DNA from: Microbacterium esteraromaticum
Lineage (GTDB): Bacteria; Actinomycetota; Actinomycetes; Actinomycetales; Microbacteriaceae
Reading direction: 5' to 3'
NCBI RefSeq assembly: GCF_016907315.1
Contig: NZ_JAFBBS010000001.1
Location: 2,046,001 to 2,110,000 of the forward strand
DNA: 64,000 nucleotides
Both the position numbers and the translations under genes were made by a program. Shown piece by piece: positions 1 to 8,946 of this stretch (position 1 is the stretch's first letter; each line of letters starts with the position of its first letter). The notes beneath the pieces are model-generated. The model was not told the origin of the DNA and ran no database searches. It worked only from the letters and a program-made list of their open reading frames with translations.

Positions 1-675
1 GCGCCTGAGCTGGCGCAGCACGGGGAAGCCCAGACCGCCGAGGATGATCGCCGCGCAGATCGGCAGGTTGATCCACGGGTCGGACACGAAGCCCATCAGG
101 CTGTCGGAGTAGAGCGCGAATCCGGCGTTGTTGAACGATGAGACGGCATGGAACACTGCGTGCCACGCAGCCCTGCCGAGGTCGTAGTCATAGCCGATCA
201 AGAACCGCACGAACAGCATCGCGGCCACAACCGCCTCGATCGTGAGGGTGGTGAACAGGATGCCCGTGGCCAGCCGGCGCACGTCGCCCGCTCCAGGAGT
301 CTTCGTCTCGGTGGTCGCGAGCATGCGTGATCGCACGGACAGGCGCCGCGCGAGCGCCAGTCCGATCAGGGAGGCGAACAGCATGATCCCCAGCCCGCCG
401 AGCTGGATGAGCAGCATGACCACGACCTTGCCGAACGGGCTCCAGTACACGGCGGTGTCGACGACGATCAGCCCGGTCACGCACACGGCCGAGGTCGAGG
501 TGAACAGGGCCTCGAGCGGTCCGGTCCACCGGCCGTCGGCCGACGCGACGGGCAGCATCAGCACGAGCGCGCCGATCAGGATGGTCGCTCCGAAGCCCGT
601 CACGATGACCTGCGCCGGAGCGAGATGACGCGTTCGGGTGCGAGGGGCCGCTGGCCTGGGCAGGCGCGGACTCAT
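1..675 (-). CDS. TrkH/KtrB-type potassium channel subunit (3' end outside window)
   Basis: Membrane subunit of a Trk/Ktr potassium uptake system, which would pair with a cytosolic RCK protein (TrkA/KtrA) not present here. The visible 225 residues start at an ATG overlapping the kdpE stop (ATGA) and have no stop before the window edge. Two selectivity-filter P-loops are visible: TSTSAVCVTGL near residue 60 and SSFNNAGFAL near residue 185, each followed by a hydrophobic segment as in the repeated M1-P-M2 units of this family. A GGLGFP motif lies at the edge. The family usually has about 440-480 residues, so about half is missing. It is the last visible gene of a coupled potassium operon. Confidence 0.9.
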   Translation of the reverse strand, partial: MSPRLPRPAAPRTRTRHLAPAQVIVTGFGATILIGALVLMLPVASADGRWTGPLEALFTSTSAVCVTGLIVVDTAVYWSPFGKVVVMLLIQLGGLGIMLFASLIGLALARRLSVRSRMLATTETKTPGAGDVRRLATGILFTTLTIEAVVAAMLFVRFLIGYDYDLGRAAWHAVFHAVSSFNNAGFALYSDSLMGFVSDPWINLPICAAIILGGLGFPVLRQLRR

Positions 676-1352
676 CCGAGAACCAGCCGGTAGCCCATGC
701 CCGACTCGGTGAGCAGATGCTCGGGTCGTCCCGGCTCGCGTTCGAGCTTCTTGCGCAGCTGGGACATGTAGAGGCGCAGGTAGCCGGAGTCGGTCACCTG
801 GTCACTGCCCCAGATCTCGCGCAGCAGTTCGAGACGGGTGACGAGGGCGCCGGGATGCCGGCAGAGGTGCTCGAGCATGCGCCACTCCGTGGGCGTGAGG
901 TGCACGGGTGCTCCCGCACGCGTCACGAGAGTCGCGGCGAGATCGACGACGACATCGCCGAAGCGCACCACCGACTCGGTCGCCTCCCCCGCCGGCGCGG
1001 AACGGCGGGCGAGGGCTCGCAGCCGGGCCAGCAGCTCGTCGACCTGGAACGGCTTGGTCACGAAGTCATCGGCGCCGGCATCCAGCGCGTCGATCTTGTC
1101 CGCCGACCCGGTACGGCCGGACACGACGATGATCGGGGCGCGGGTCCAGCCGCGCAGTGCATGGATCACCTCCATGCCGTCGAGCCGGGGCATGCCGAGG
1201 TCGAGCAGGATGATGTCCGGATGCGACTGCGCGGCGAGCGTGACGGCCTCAGCGCCGTCGGACGCGGCGATCACGTCGTACCCGTGTGCGGCCAGCGTGA
1301 TACGCAGGGCGCGCACGAGCTGCGGATCGTCGTCGGCGATGAGCAGCTTCAC
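672..1352 (-). CDS. kdpE: KdpE-type OmpR-family response regulator
   Basis: DNA-binding response regulator of 226 residues. The receiver domain has the acidic cluster IADDDP at the N terminus, the phospho-acceptor Asp in ILLDLGMP near residue 51 and the conserved Lys in TKPF near residue 101. A winged-helix DNA-binding domain covers about residues 130-225 (LTPTEWRMLEHL, ending YMSQLRKKLE and GMGYRL). It starts with GTG overlapping the stop of the kinase gene (GTGA), so the pair is translationally coupled. Closest to KdpE, but no kdpFABC is present; the linked permease and TrkH genes are the likely targets, which is inference. Confidence 0.9.
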   Translation of the reverse strand: MKLLIADDDPQLVRALRITLAAHGYDVIAASDGAEAVTLAAQSHPDIILLDLGMPRLDGMEVIHALRGWTRAPIIVVSGRTGSADKIDALDAGADDFVTKPFQVDELLARLRALARRSAPAGEATESVVRFGDVVVDLAATLVTRAGAPVHLTPTEWRMLEHLCRHPGALVTRLELLREIWGSDQVTDSGYLRLYMSQLRKKLEREPGRPEHLLTESGMGYRLVLG

Positions 1353-2839
1353 TCGATCCCCTCCCCGCGAGAGACCGCCGTCGCTGCGGGTCGCGATCCG
1401 GATGCCGTGTCGAGAGGCAGCGAGATGACCATGGTCAGTCCTCCTCCGGGGGTGTCCTCGGGGATGAGCGTTCCGCCCATGCCCTCAGTGAACCCCTTCG
1501 ACAGAGCGAGGCCGAGCCCCAGCCCCGTGGTGTTGTCGGTGTCGCCCAGACGCTGGAAGGGAGCGAACATGCGCTCCTGCCGTGCAGCCTCGACCCCCGC
1601 GCCGCGATCGATGACGCGGATCTCGCCGTAGCCGCCTCGACGCGCCGTCGAGACCACGACGGGGTCGCCTTCGGGCGCGTGACGATGCGCGTTCGCGAGC
1701 AGATTGACGACCACCCGCTGCAGCAGCACGGGATCGGCCTGCAGAGGAGCGAGTGAGGAGTCGAGCTGCAGCTCCACCTCAGACGGCGGCAGGCCGAGCT
1801 CGTCGAGCGCCGCGAGCACGGTGTTCTCGGCATCGGTCGCGGTGAGCGACACGGCCAGCACACCGGCCTCGACCCGGCTCACGTCGAGCAGATCTGTGAT
1901 GAGGGTCGACAGCGTCGTGAGGCTCTCGTCGGCGGTGGCGAGCAGCTCGTCTCGGTCGGCGGCGGAGAGCTCGTGCGCTCCGCGCAGGCCGCCGACGGCG
2001 GCCATGGCCGAGGCGAGCGGGCGTCGGAGGTCGTGGCTCAGCGCCGAGAGCAGAGCGCTGCGCACCTGGTCGGTCTCGGCCAGCGCCTCGGCCCGCTGCG
2101 CGGTGGCGCTGAGGTCGGTGTGCTCGATCGCCGCTCCGAGCTGCGCGACGATCACTTCGAGCAGGCGTCGTGCGGGGGCATCGAGCGGGCCGCCGTGCAG
2201 TTCGAGCACGGCCGCGGCGGCTCCGTCGCCGTCGCGGCCCACATCGACGGTGGTGAAGCGGCCGTCGCGCACCGGCTCGCCGTCGACGGCGAGCACCTCG
2301 CCGCTGCTCGCGACGAGCCGGACGCCACTGAGCCCGAACGCCTCGCGTGCACGCGAGATCAGCGCCTGCACGGCGTGCTCGCCGCGCAGCACGTTCCCCG
2401 CTACCGACACGAGCAGCTCGGCCTCGGCCGTCGCTCTCACCGCTGCGCGCCCCCGGCGGGCGGCGACGCTCACGATCAGCCCGACCAGCACCGCGATCAG
2501 CACGTAGAGGGCGAGCGCCACCGCGTGCAGCGGATGCGCGACCGTGATCGAGAACTGCGGGGCGACGAACAGCAGGTCGAGCGTGAGCCCGGAGAGCACG
2601 GCCGCGAAGACGGCGGGGAACAGGCCCCCGATCAGAGCGACCACGACGACGAGCAGCTGATACCAGAGCACCTCTGCGGTGATCGACTCGGGGCTGCGCA
2701 GCAGGAACAGCATCCAGGTCAGCAGCGGCCCGCAGATCAGCGCGACCGCGAAGCCGGCGACCTGACGTCGCCAGCCGAGAGCGACCCCGGTGACACGAGG
2801 CAGGATGCCCCGCGCGCCGACCGTGCTCCCGCTGCTCAT
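1349..2839 (-). CDS. KdpD-like sensor histidine kinase lacking the N-terminal KdpD/Usp region
   Basis: Membrane sensor kinase of 496 residues. About residues 25-140 hold the four-helix DUF4118 membrane domain of KdpD, followed by a GAF-like region (about 150-240). The HisKA box SALSHDLRRPLAS has the phospho-acceptor His near residue 268; the ATPase domain shows the N box NLLANAHRHAP, the G1 box IDRGAG and the G2 box GLGLGLALSKG. Full-length KdpD is about 850-900 residues with an N-terminal KdpD plus UspA region of about 350 residues, which this protein lacks. The ATG overlaps the stop of the upstream permease (ATGA). Partner of the adjacent KdpE. Confidence 0.88.
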   Translation of the reverse strand: MSSGSTVGARGILPRVTGVALGWRRQVAGFAVALICGPLLTWMLFLLRSPESITAEVLWYQLLVVVVALIGGLFPAVFAAVLSGLTLDLLFVAPQFSITVAHPLHAVALALYVLIAVLVGLIVSVAARRGRAAVRATAEAELLVSVAGNVLRGEHAVQALISRAREAFGLSGVRLVASSGEVLAVDGEPVRDGRFTTVDVGRDGDGAAAAVLELHGGPLDAPARRLLEVIVAQLGAAIEHTDLSATAQRAEALAETDQVRSALLSALSHDLRRPLASAMAAVGGLRGAHELSAADRDELLATADESLTTLSTLITDLLDVSRVEAGVLAVSLTATDAENTVLAALDELGLPPSEVELQLDSSLAPLQADPVLLQRVVVNLLANAHRHAPEGDPVVVSTARRGGYGEIRVIDRGAGVEAARQERMFAPFQRLGDTDNTTGLGLGLALSKGFTEGMGGTLIPEDTPGGGLTMVISLPLDTASGSRPAATAVSRGEGIE

Positions 2840-4998
2840 GACTGCCCTCCCGTTCGCATCCTAGACGCGAGCTCCTCGCGGACGGGGCCGCCCGCGTCAC
2901 GAGCATCGGGATGCCAGGCATCCGGACCCTCACCGGCACTCCGCTCCGCATCCGGAGGGCCGGCGGGGCGCTGTGCGCGGCGGCCCGCCGCCACCATCGG
3001 GCGGCCAGCCCGCTCCTGCCCTGGCACCGGGCGGGAGCGCCGGCCGTAGATCAGCTCCGACGAGTCGAGCAGCCAGGGCACGAGCGTGATCGAGACGCCG
3101 TGCACGAGCATCAGCTGGTTCGCGATGCGCCGAGCGCGGCGGTTGTGCAGCAGCGCCTCCCACCAGTGGCCGACGATGTACTGCGGCAGGTACACGGTCA
3201 CGACGCTCGAGCCGTGCTTCTCGCGGTAGCGTTCGATGAACTCCGCGACCGGCTGCGCGTACGAGCGGTACGGCGAGTCGAGGATGACCAGCGGCACCGG
3301 CATCCGCCGTGTGCTCCACTCGCGCTGCAGCTGCCTGCCGTCTTCGGCGCTGAGAGCGACGTGCACCGCCAGCGTCTTCGAGTGCTCGGCCGCGATCGCG
3401 TAGTCGATCGCCTTCAGCACCGGCTTCTGCAGCCGGTTGACCAGGATCAGCGCGACGTCGCCGCTCGAACCGAAATGGTCGGAGTCGTCGATCGCGATCT
3501 CATGCTCGACGTCGCGGTAATACCGCTTCACGCCCATCATCAGCAGAGCCAGCAGCGGGATGGCGAAGAACACGAGATACGCGCCGTGGGTGAACTTGGT
3601 GATCGTGACGATCACGAGCACGAGCACCGTCAGCGTCGCACCAGCCGAGTTGATCACCAGGCCCGTGCGCGCCGAGCGCCGGGTCGACGCGATGTCGGCA
3701 CCCGAGCCCTGCGCCGTCTCGCGCAGCAGTCGCCGCCAGTGCCGCACCATGCCGATCTGCCCCAGCGAGAACGACACGAACACGCCGATGATGTACAGCT
3801 GGATGAGCGTGGTCAGCTGCGCGCGGAACACGATGAGCACGGCCATCGCACCGATGCCCAGCAGGATCATGCCGTTCGAGAAGACCAGGCGGTCGCCGCG
3901 GGTGTTCAGGGCCTTGGGCGCGTAGCCGTCGCGGGCGAGCACCGCCCCGAGCAGCGGGAAGCCGTTGAACGCGGTGTTCGCGGCCAGCAGCAGCACGCAG
4001 GCGGTCGCCGCCTGGATCAGGTAGAACGCGATGCTGCCCCCGCCGAACGTCGCCGACGCGACCTGCGCCATGAGGCTCGGCTGGGGAGAGGTGCAGTCGA
4101 AGCCGATCAGCTCGCACGGGTTCTCGGCGTAGTGCACGCCCGAGATCAGAGCCAGCGCCGTGAGCCCCGCGAACAGGCAGATCGCGATCGTGCCCATGAG
4201 CGTGAGGGTCATCTGGGCGTTGCGCACCTTCGGCGCGCGGAACGCCGGCACGCCGTTCGACACGGCCTCGACCCCGGTGAGGGCCGAGCAGCCGCTCGAG
4301 AACGCCCGCAGCACGAGCAGGATCACCGCGGCCTGACTGAGATCCTCGGCGTGCACGCCGAACCCGGCGCTCGAGGCCACAGGCGGGTCGCCGAGGAAGG
4401 TGCGGATCAGGCCGGTCACGATCATGACGCCGACCGAGCCGATGAAGACGTAGGTGGGGATGGCGAAGACGAGGGATGCCTCTCGCACGCCGCGCAGGTT
4501 GATCACCACGATCAGCACGACGAACCCCACGGCCAGTTCGACGCGCGCAGGATCGAGCTCGGGGATCGCGGAGATGATGTTGTCGACCCCGGATGCCACC
4601 GACACCGCCACCGTGAGCACGTAGTCGACGAGCAGAGCGGCGGCGACGGTCACGCCGGGGATCTCGCCGAGGTTCTTCGACGCCACCTCGTAGTCGCCGC
4701 CGCCCGACGGGTAGGCCTTGATGAGCTGTCGATAGCTGAGCACGACGACGGTCAGCAGCACCACGACGGCACCAGCCACCCAGGGGGTGAAGCTGAGGAA
4801 CGCGAGGCCGCCGAGCGCGAGGATCATGAGCAGCTCCTGCGGGGCGTACGCCACCGAGCTCAGCGCATCTGACGCGAAGATCGGCAGGGCCATGCGCTTG
4901 GGCAGCAGCTGCTCGTCGACCTGCTCGCTGGTGAGCGGGTCGCCGATGATCAGGCGCTTGGCGATCTGCGGCGCCTCCGAGAGGTCTTTTCCATCCAC
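2836..4998 (-). CDS. KimA-like APC-superfamily permease with C-terminal Usp-like domain
   Basis: A 720-residue transporter of the APC superfamily. About 12 membrane segments span residues 35-480, with the APC-type opening ASDALSSVAYAPQE and the loop YPSGGGDYEVA. A soluble Usp-like region (about 500-660) follows, then a low-complexity Pro/Arg/Gly tail. This architecture matches the KimA/YdaO group, whose Bacillus member is a high-affinity potassium importer controlled by c-di-AMP. Generic annotation would say amino acid permease, but coupling to KdpDE and TrkH makes potassium uptake the better inference. The GTG start is followed by DGKDLSE; an ATG four bases inside the gene is out of frame. 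Confidence 0.82.
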   Translation of the reverse strand: MDGKDLSEAPQIAKRLIIGDPLTSEQVDEQLLPKRMALPIFASDALSSVAYAPQELLMILALGGLAFLSFTPWVAGAVVVLLTVVVLSYRQLIKAYPSGGGDYEVASKNLGEIPGVTVAAALLVDYVLTVAVSVASGVDNIISAIPELDPARVELAVGFVVLIVVINLRGVREASLVFAIPTYVFIGSVGVMIVTGLIRTFLGDPPVASSAGFGVHAEDLSQAAVILLVLRAFSSGCSALTGVEAVSNGVPAFRAPKVRNAQMTLTLMGTIAICLFAGLTALALISGVHYAENPCELIGFDCTSPQPSLMAQVASATFGGGSIAFYLIQAATACVLLLAANTAFNGFPLLGAVLARDGYAPKALNTRGDRLVFSNGMILLGIGAMAVLIVFRAQLTTLIQLYIIGVFVSFSLGQIGMVRHWRRLLRETAQGSGADIASTRRSARTGLVINSAGATLTVLVLVIVTITKFTHGAYLVFFAIPLLALLMMGVKRYYRDVEHEIAIDDSDHFGSSGDVALILVNRLQKPVLKAIDYAIAAEHSKTLAVHVALSAEDGRQLQREWSTRRMPVPLVILDSPYRSYAQPVAEFIERYREKHGSSVVTVYLPQYIVGHWWEALLHNRRARRIANQLMLVHGVSITLVPWLLDSSELIYGRRSRPVPGQERAGRPMVAAGRRAQRPAGPPDAERSAGEGPDAWHPDARDAGGPVREELASRMRTGGQS

Positions 4999-5038
4999 GC
5001 CACGAGACGCTACGCGCGCCGCGACGGCCGCATGCGGA

Positions 5039-5077
5039 TCCTCACGGTTTCCCTACGGGTGCGACCGGCGTCCTCAC
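5039..5077. promoter_or_regulatory. Direct repeat TCCTCAC upstream of the potassium operon
   Basis: TCCTCAC occurs at 5039-5045 and 5071-5077, 32 bases apart (about three helical turns), just upstream of the KimA-like gene on its template side. Paired direct repeats on one face of the helix suit an OmpR/KdpE-type regulator. The assignment is inference; no consensus from this organism is available to compare. Confidence 0.3.
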
Positions 5078-5124
5078 ACGATCCATACGGCCGGGCCGGC
5101 CCGGCGAGGGCCGCCCCGGCGGGC

Positions 5125-6588
5125 TCAGCGCTTGCGGCTGCCCTGCAGCGGCACGGGGCCGGTGACGCTCAGCTCGTCCTCCCAGCACTGGATGCCCGTG
5201 ACCTCGGGCATCCGCTCCCGGGTGAAGACGGGGTCGAGCCCCGCCCGGCGCTGGTCGAGGTAGTCGCGCAGCAGCTTGAACGCGACTCCCGACAGGAGGG
5301 CGATGGCGATCAGGTTCACGATCGCCATGATGCCCATGATGCTGTCGGCCGTGTTCCAGATCACGTCGGCCGAGGCGATCGAGCCGAGGAACACGACAAG
5401 CACGACCAGGGCGCGGTAGCCCTGCAGCACACCGCGGTGCGCGCGGATGAACTCGATGTTCGACTCGCCGTAGTAGTAGTTGCCCAGGATCGAGCTGAAC
5501 GCCAGCAGGAAGATGATGACACTCAGGGCGATGTTCGACCACGACCCGAGCGAGCTGACCAGCGCGTTCTGCGTGAGCACGATCCCCTGCTCGGCGTTCT
5601 GCAGATCGGGGGTGGCGACGAGCACGATGAACGCGGTGATCGAGCACACCAGGAACGTGTCGAAGTACACGCCGAGGGTCTGCACGAGGCCCTGCTTGAC
5701 CGGGTGCGTGACGGCCGCGGTCGCGCCGGCGTTCGGAGCCGAGCCGAGACCCGCTTCGTTCGAGAACATGCCGCGCTTCGCGCCGATCATGATGATGGTG
5801 CCCAGCGCGCCGCCGGCGACCTCCTTGGTGCCCCACGCCTGCGTGTAGATCGACGCGAACACCTCGGGCAGGCGCTCGATGTGGATCGCGACGATCACGA
5901 GACCGAGGATCAGGTACAGCAGCGCCATCAGCGGCACGACCGCCTGCGACACCGAGGCGATGCGGCGCACGCCGCCGAAGATCACCAGCGCGGTGAGGGT
6001 CGCGAGCACAGCCCCGACGACCCACGGGATCCAGGTGACGTCGCCGCCGAAGCTGCCGGAGACCGTCGCGCTGATCGTGTTGGCCTGCAGCGAGTTGAAC
6101 GAGAACGGGAAGCACAGGATGAGGATCACCGCGAAGACGATGCCCATCCAGCGGGCCTTCAGCCCGTGCTGCATGTAGTACGCGGGCCCGCCGCGGAAGC
6201 CGTCGCTGTCGCGCACCTTGTAGGTCTGCCCGAGGGTCGACTCGATGAAGCTCGAGGCGCCGCCGATGAACGCCATCGTCCACATCCAGAACACCGCGCC
6301 GGGGCCGCCGATCGCGATGGCGGTGCCGACGCCGGCGATGTTGCCCACTCCGACCCGGGACGCCGCCGAGATCGTGAACGCCTGGAACGCCGAGACCGAC
6401 TGCGGGCGCCCGTCGGCGTCCGTCGGAGTGCGGTCGGTGAGCGTGCGGAACATCTCGGGGATCAGCCGGAACTGCACGACGCCGGAGCGGAACGTGAAGT
6501 AGAGGCCGAGCAGCAGCAGGATGGGCAGCACCGCCCAGGTCCAGAGCTTGTCGCCGAAGAAGAGCACGAAGTCGTTGAGTGCGTCCAT
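5125..6588 (-). CDS. Alanine/glycine:cation symporter, AgcS (AlsT) family
   Basis: Sodium- or proton-coupled importer of alanine or glycine, 487 residues from the chosen ATG, with about 10-11 hydrophobic segments. Family signatures are the N-terminal FTFRSGVVQFRLIPEMFR, the SAASRVGVGNIAGVGTA loop and GAKRGMFSNEAGLGSAPNAG. I chose the ATG at 6588 (MDALNDF) over an in-frame ATG ten codons upstream, because family members begin at this point and GATACT lies seven bases upstream as a possible -10 for leaderless expression. Divergent from the MFS gene starting at 6666. Confidence 0.9.
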   Translation of the reverse strand: MDALNDFVLFFGDKLWTWAVLPILLLLGLYFTFRSGVVQFRLIPEMFRTLTDRTPTDADGRPQSVSAFQAFTISAASRVGVGNIAGVGTAIAIGGPGAVFWMWTMAFIGGASSFIESTLGQTYKVRDSDGFRGGPAYYMQHGLKARWMGIVFAVILILCFPFSFNSLQANTISATVSGSFGGDVTWIPWVVGAVLATLTALVIFGGVRRIASVSQAVVPLMALLYLILGLVIVAIHIERLPEVFASIYTQAWGTKEVAGGALGTIIMIGAKRGMFSNEAGLGSAPNAGATAAVTHPVKQGLVQTLGVYFDTFLVCSITAFIVLVATPDLQNAEQGIVLTQNALVSSLGSWSNIALSVIIFLLAFSSILGNYYYGESNIEFIRAHRGVLQGYRALVVLVVFLGSIASADVIWNTADSIMGIMAIVNLIAIALLSGVAFKLLRDYLDQRRAGLDPVFTRERMPEVTGIQCWEDELSVTGPVPLQGSRKR

Positions 6589-6665
6589 GCCGACCAGTAT
6601 CCAGGGCGCTGACGCCACAGGGCACAGCGCCGGGCGGAATCCGGCAACCCGGATTCTGGTTGGAT

Positions 6666-7862
6666 GTGTTTGTGAAGACGACTGACGAAACGCGCCCCGT
6701 CGGTTTCGGGGCGCTGCTGTGGCTCGCCCTCGCGACGTTCTCGATGGGGATCGACGGCTACGTGCTGGCGGGTCTGCTACCGCAGATCGCCGATGATCTC
6801 GCCGTCAGCGAGGCTGCCGCCGGCCAGCTCGTCGCCGTGTTCGCGCTCACTGCGGCTCTCGCCGGTCCTGTGCTGTCGTCGTTCACCGGGCGGTGGGAGC
6901 GCAAGCTCGTGATCTCGCTGTCGCTCGGCGTCTTCGTGCTCGGCAACCTGCTGATCGCGGTGTCGGCGAACTACGCCATGGCCATGGCCGGACGCGTCGT
7001 ATCCGCTCTCGGCGGCTCGCTGCTCAGCGCCGTCGTCAGTGCATACGTGCTCGCGAAGACCGCGCCCGAACGACGAGGACGTGCGCTGTCGTTCGTGCTC
7101 GGCGGCTTTCTCGCGGCCACCGCGCTGGGCGTCCCCGTCGGTCTCGTGATCGGCCAGGACGACTGGCGTCTGCCCCTGTTCCTCGTCACCGGCGTCGGCG
7201 CGGTCGCGCTGATCGGCATCCTGATCAAGGTGCCGCGGCTCCACCTGCCCTCGCTCACCCTTCGTCAGACGCTCAGCCCGCTCGCGCGCCCCGCGGTGAT
7301 CGGGGCGATCTTCGTCGCGACCGGCATCATGTGCGCGAGCTACCTGTGCTTCACCTACGCGACGCTGATCTTCGAGCCGCGGGTGGGGGCGGGCGGGCCC
7401 ATCATCGCGGCGATGTTCGGCTACGGCATCGTGAGTCTCGGCGGCAACATCCTCTCGGGCCGCATCACCGATCGCATCGACCCCAAGCACGTGATCGCGC
7501 TGATCATCGGCATCCTGATCGTGGTCGCCCTGCTGGGCACCGCTGGCCTTCTGCTGCCCGGTGTCGCCGGCGCGGTCGCCGCGTTCGCATGGTTCTTCGG
7601 CTGCGCGTTCTTCAACGGCGGCTCCGGCGTCGCCCTGCAGTCGCGCCTCGGCGACATCGCACCGGACTCGATGTCGCTCGTGCTCGCGCTGAACGGCAGC
7701 GGCATGCAGCTCGGCTCGGCCCTCGGCGGGATGCTGGGCGGTGCGCTGCTGGCATCCGGTGCCCCCGCAGACGGTCTGCTGCCCGCCTCGGCCGTCGTCC
7801 TCGCCGTGACGATGGGCCTGCACCTGCTCGTCTCGCGCGCCGCCCCTCGCGCCACCGCCTGA
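6666..7862 (+). CDS. MFS transporter, DHA1-type drug/metabolite exporter
   Basis: Major facilitator protein of about 398 residues with 12 predicted helices. The first-helix motif FSMGIDGYVLAGLLPQIADDL and the motif-A-like loop RWERK are typical of the DHA1 group (arabinose-efflux or drug-exporter type). The substrate cannot be read from sequence. The start is uncertain: GTG codons occur at 6666 and 6672, and a longer in-frame reading would reach into the divergent symporter gene. An out-of-frame ATG at 6664 gives only ATG TGT TTG TGA. Confidence 0.85.
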   Translation: MFVKTTDETRPVGFGALLWLALATFSMGIDGYVLAGLLPQIADDLAVSEAAAGQLVAVFALTAALAGPVLSSFTGRWERKLVISLSLGVFVLGNLLIAVSANYAMAMAGRVVSALGGSLLSAVVSAYVLAKTAPERRGRALSFVLGGFLAATALGVPVGLVIGQDDWRLPLFLVTGVGAVALIGILIKVPRLHLPSLTLRQTLSPLARPAVIGAIFVATGIMCASYLCFTYATLIFEPRVGAGGPIIAAMFGYGIVSLGGNILSGRITDRIDPKHVIALIIGILIVVALLGTAGLLLPGVAGAVAAFAWFFGCAFFNGGSGVALQSRLGDIAPDSMSLVLALNGSGMQLGSALGGMLGGALLASGAPADGLLPASAVVLAVTMGLHLLVSRAAPRATA

Positions 7863-7904
7863 CTCAGCGGCGGAGATCCGCACCGAACGGAAGCGGGGCG
7901 GATG

Positions 7905-8909
7905 CTACGCGCGGGCGGTGGTGCCGCGCACGATGAGCTCGTAGGGCAGGTCGGTCGACGCGGCGGCATCGGGTTCGCCCTCCAGCTGCGCGAGGATCGC
8001 GCCCGCCGCACGCTCGCCCTGCGCGAGCGGGAACTGGTCGACGGTCGTGAGCTGGAAGAACTCACCGAGCTCGTGCCCGTCGATGCCGACGATCGAGAGG
8101 TCCTGCGGAACGCGGAAGCCGAGGTCGCGAGCGGCGAGCAGGGCTCCGACGGCCATCTCGTCTGAGGCGGCGAAGATCGCCGTCGGGCGCGGGCCCGGCC
8201 GGCCGAGCAGCTGCTTGGCCGCACGGAAGCCGCCGTCGACGGTGAAGTCCGCCGGCTCGAGGAACGTGTGCTTCGCCGTGATCCCCGCATCGGCCAGCGC
8301 CTGCTCGAAGCCGAGGCGACGGCGGGTGGGCACGTGGAAGTCGATGTCGAACTCGGGGTTCGCGCCGATGTGGGCGATGTCGCGGTGGCCGAGCCCGATG
8401 AGGTGCTCGGTCGCCAGGCGCGCGACCGCGGTGTCGTCGACCGTCAGCGTGCGAAGACCAGGGTTCGGGCCGCCGATGCCGATCACGGGTAGACCCAGGT
8501 CGAGCAGCTGTGCCGTCTCGTCGTCGTCGAGCTCGATGGAGACCGCGATCACGGCGTCCACCCGCTGCCGGCGCAGGAACGTCGAGAAGACCTCCCGCCG
8601 CACGGCCGCGTCGGCCGTGATGTTGTACAGCGTGACGTCATAGCCGGCGCGCATCAGCGCGCTGGTCGCGCCCGACAGCACGGTGCTGAAGAACCAGCGG
8701 TCGAGGAACGGCACGATCACGCCGATGTTCTGCGTGCGGCCGGATGCCAGGCTCGATGCGCGCGACGAGACCACGTATCCGAGTGACTCGGCCGCCGAGC
8801 GCACGCGCTCGCGCGCGCCCTCGGAGACATGCCCGCGACCGCTCAGCGCGCGCGACACGGTCGCCGTCGAGACGCCCGCAAGCTTCGCCACCTCGTCGAT
8901 GCTCACCAT
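7905..8909 (-). CDS. LacI-family transcriptional repressor (likely of the GH13 gene)
   Basis: 334-residue LacI/GalR regulator. The N-terminal helix-turn-helix VSIDEVAKLAGVSTATVSRA is followed by the hinge helix region SSRASSLASGRT and a periplasmic-binding-protein-like sugar sensor (IGVIVPFLD through AIFAASDEMAVGAL and GIDGHELGEFF). It lies immediately downstream of the GH13 glucosidase on the same strand, 37 bases away. The GH13 promoter carries a LacI-type operator at 10634-10647, so it probably represses that gene in response to an alpha-glucoside. The ligand is inferred from context only. Confidence 0.92.
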   Translation of the reverse strand: MVSIDEVAKLAGVSTATVSRALSGRGHVSEGARERVRSAAESLGYVVSSRASSLASGRTQNIGVIVPFLDRWFFSTVLSGATSALMRAGYDVTLYNITADAAVRREVFSTFLRRQRVDAVIAVSIELDDDETAQLLDLGLPVIGIGGPNPGLRTLTVDDTAVARLATEHLIGLGHRDIAHIGANPEFDIDFHVPTRRRLGFEQALADAGITAKHTFLEPADFTVDGGFRAAKQLLGRPGPRPTAIFAASDEMAVGALLAARDLGFRVPQDLSIVGIDGHELGEFFQLTTVDQFPLAQGERAAGAILAQLEGEPDAAASTDLPYELIVRGTTARA

Positions 8910-8946
8910 GTCGTCAGCTTCTCACGGTCAGGCCGGCCGCCCGCGC

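Noticed and set aside
2911-4872. Long open frame of 653 codons on the plus strand opposite the KimA-like gene
   Set aside because: It is rich in Arg, His, Gln and Asp, without domains or ribosome site, and mirrors the high-GC coding strand; an antisense artefact, as are similar frames opposite most genes here.
4999-5124. Possible c-di-AMP (ydaO-type) riboswitch before the KimA-like gene
   Set aside because: The 126-base gap is short and I could not find the conserved motifs of that riboswitch class; only the TCCTCAC direct repeats stand out.
6664-6675. Leader peptide ATG TGT TTG TGA before the MFS gene
   Set aside because: Only three codons, no attenuator structure seen; more likely chance near the real GTG start.
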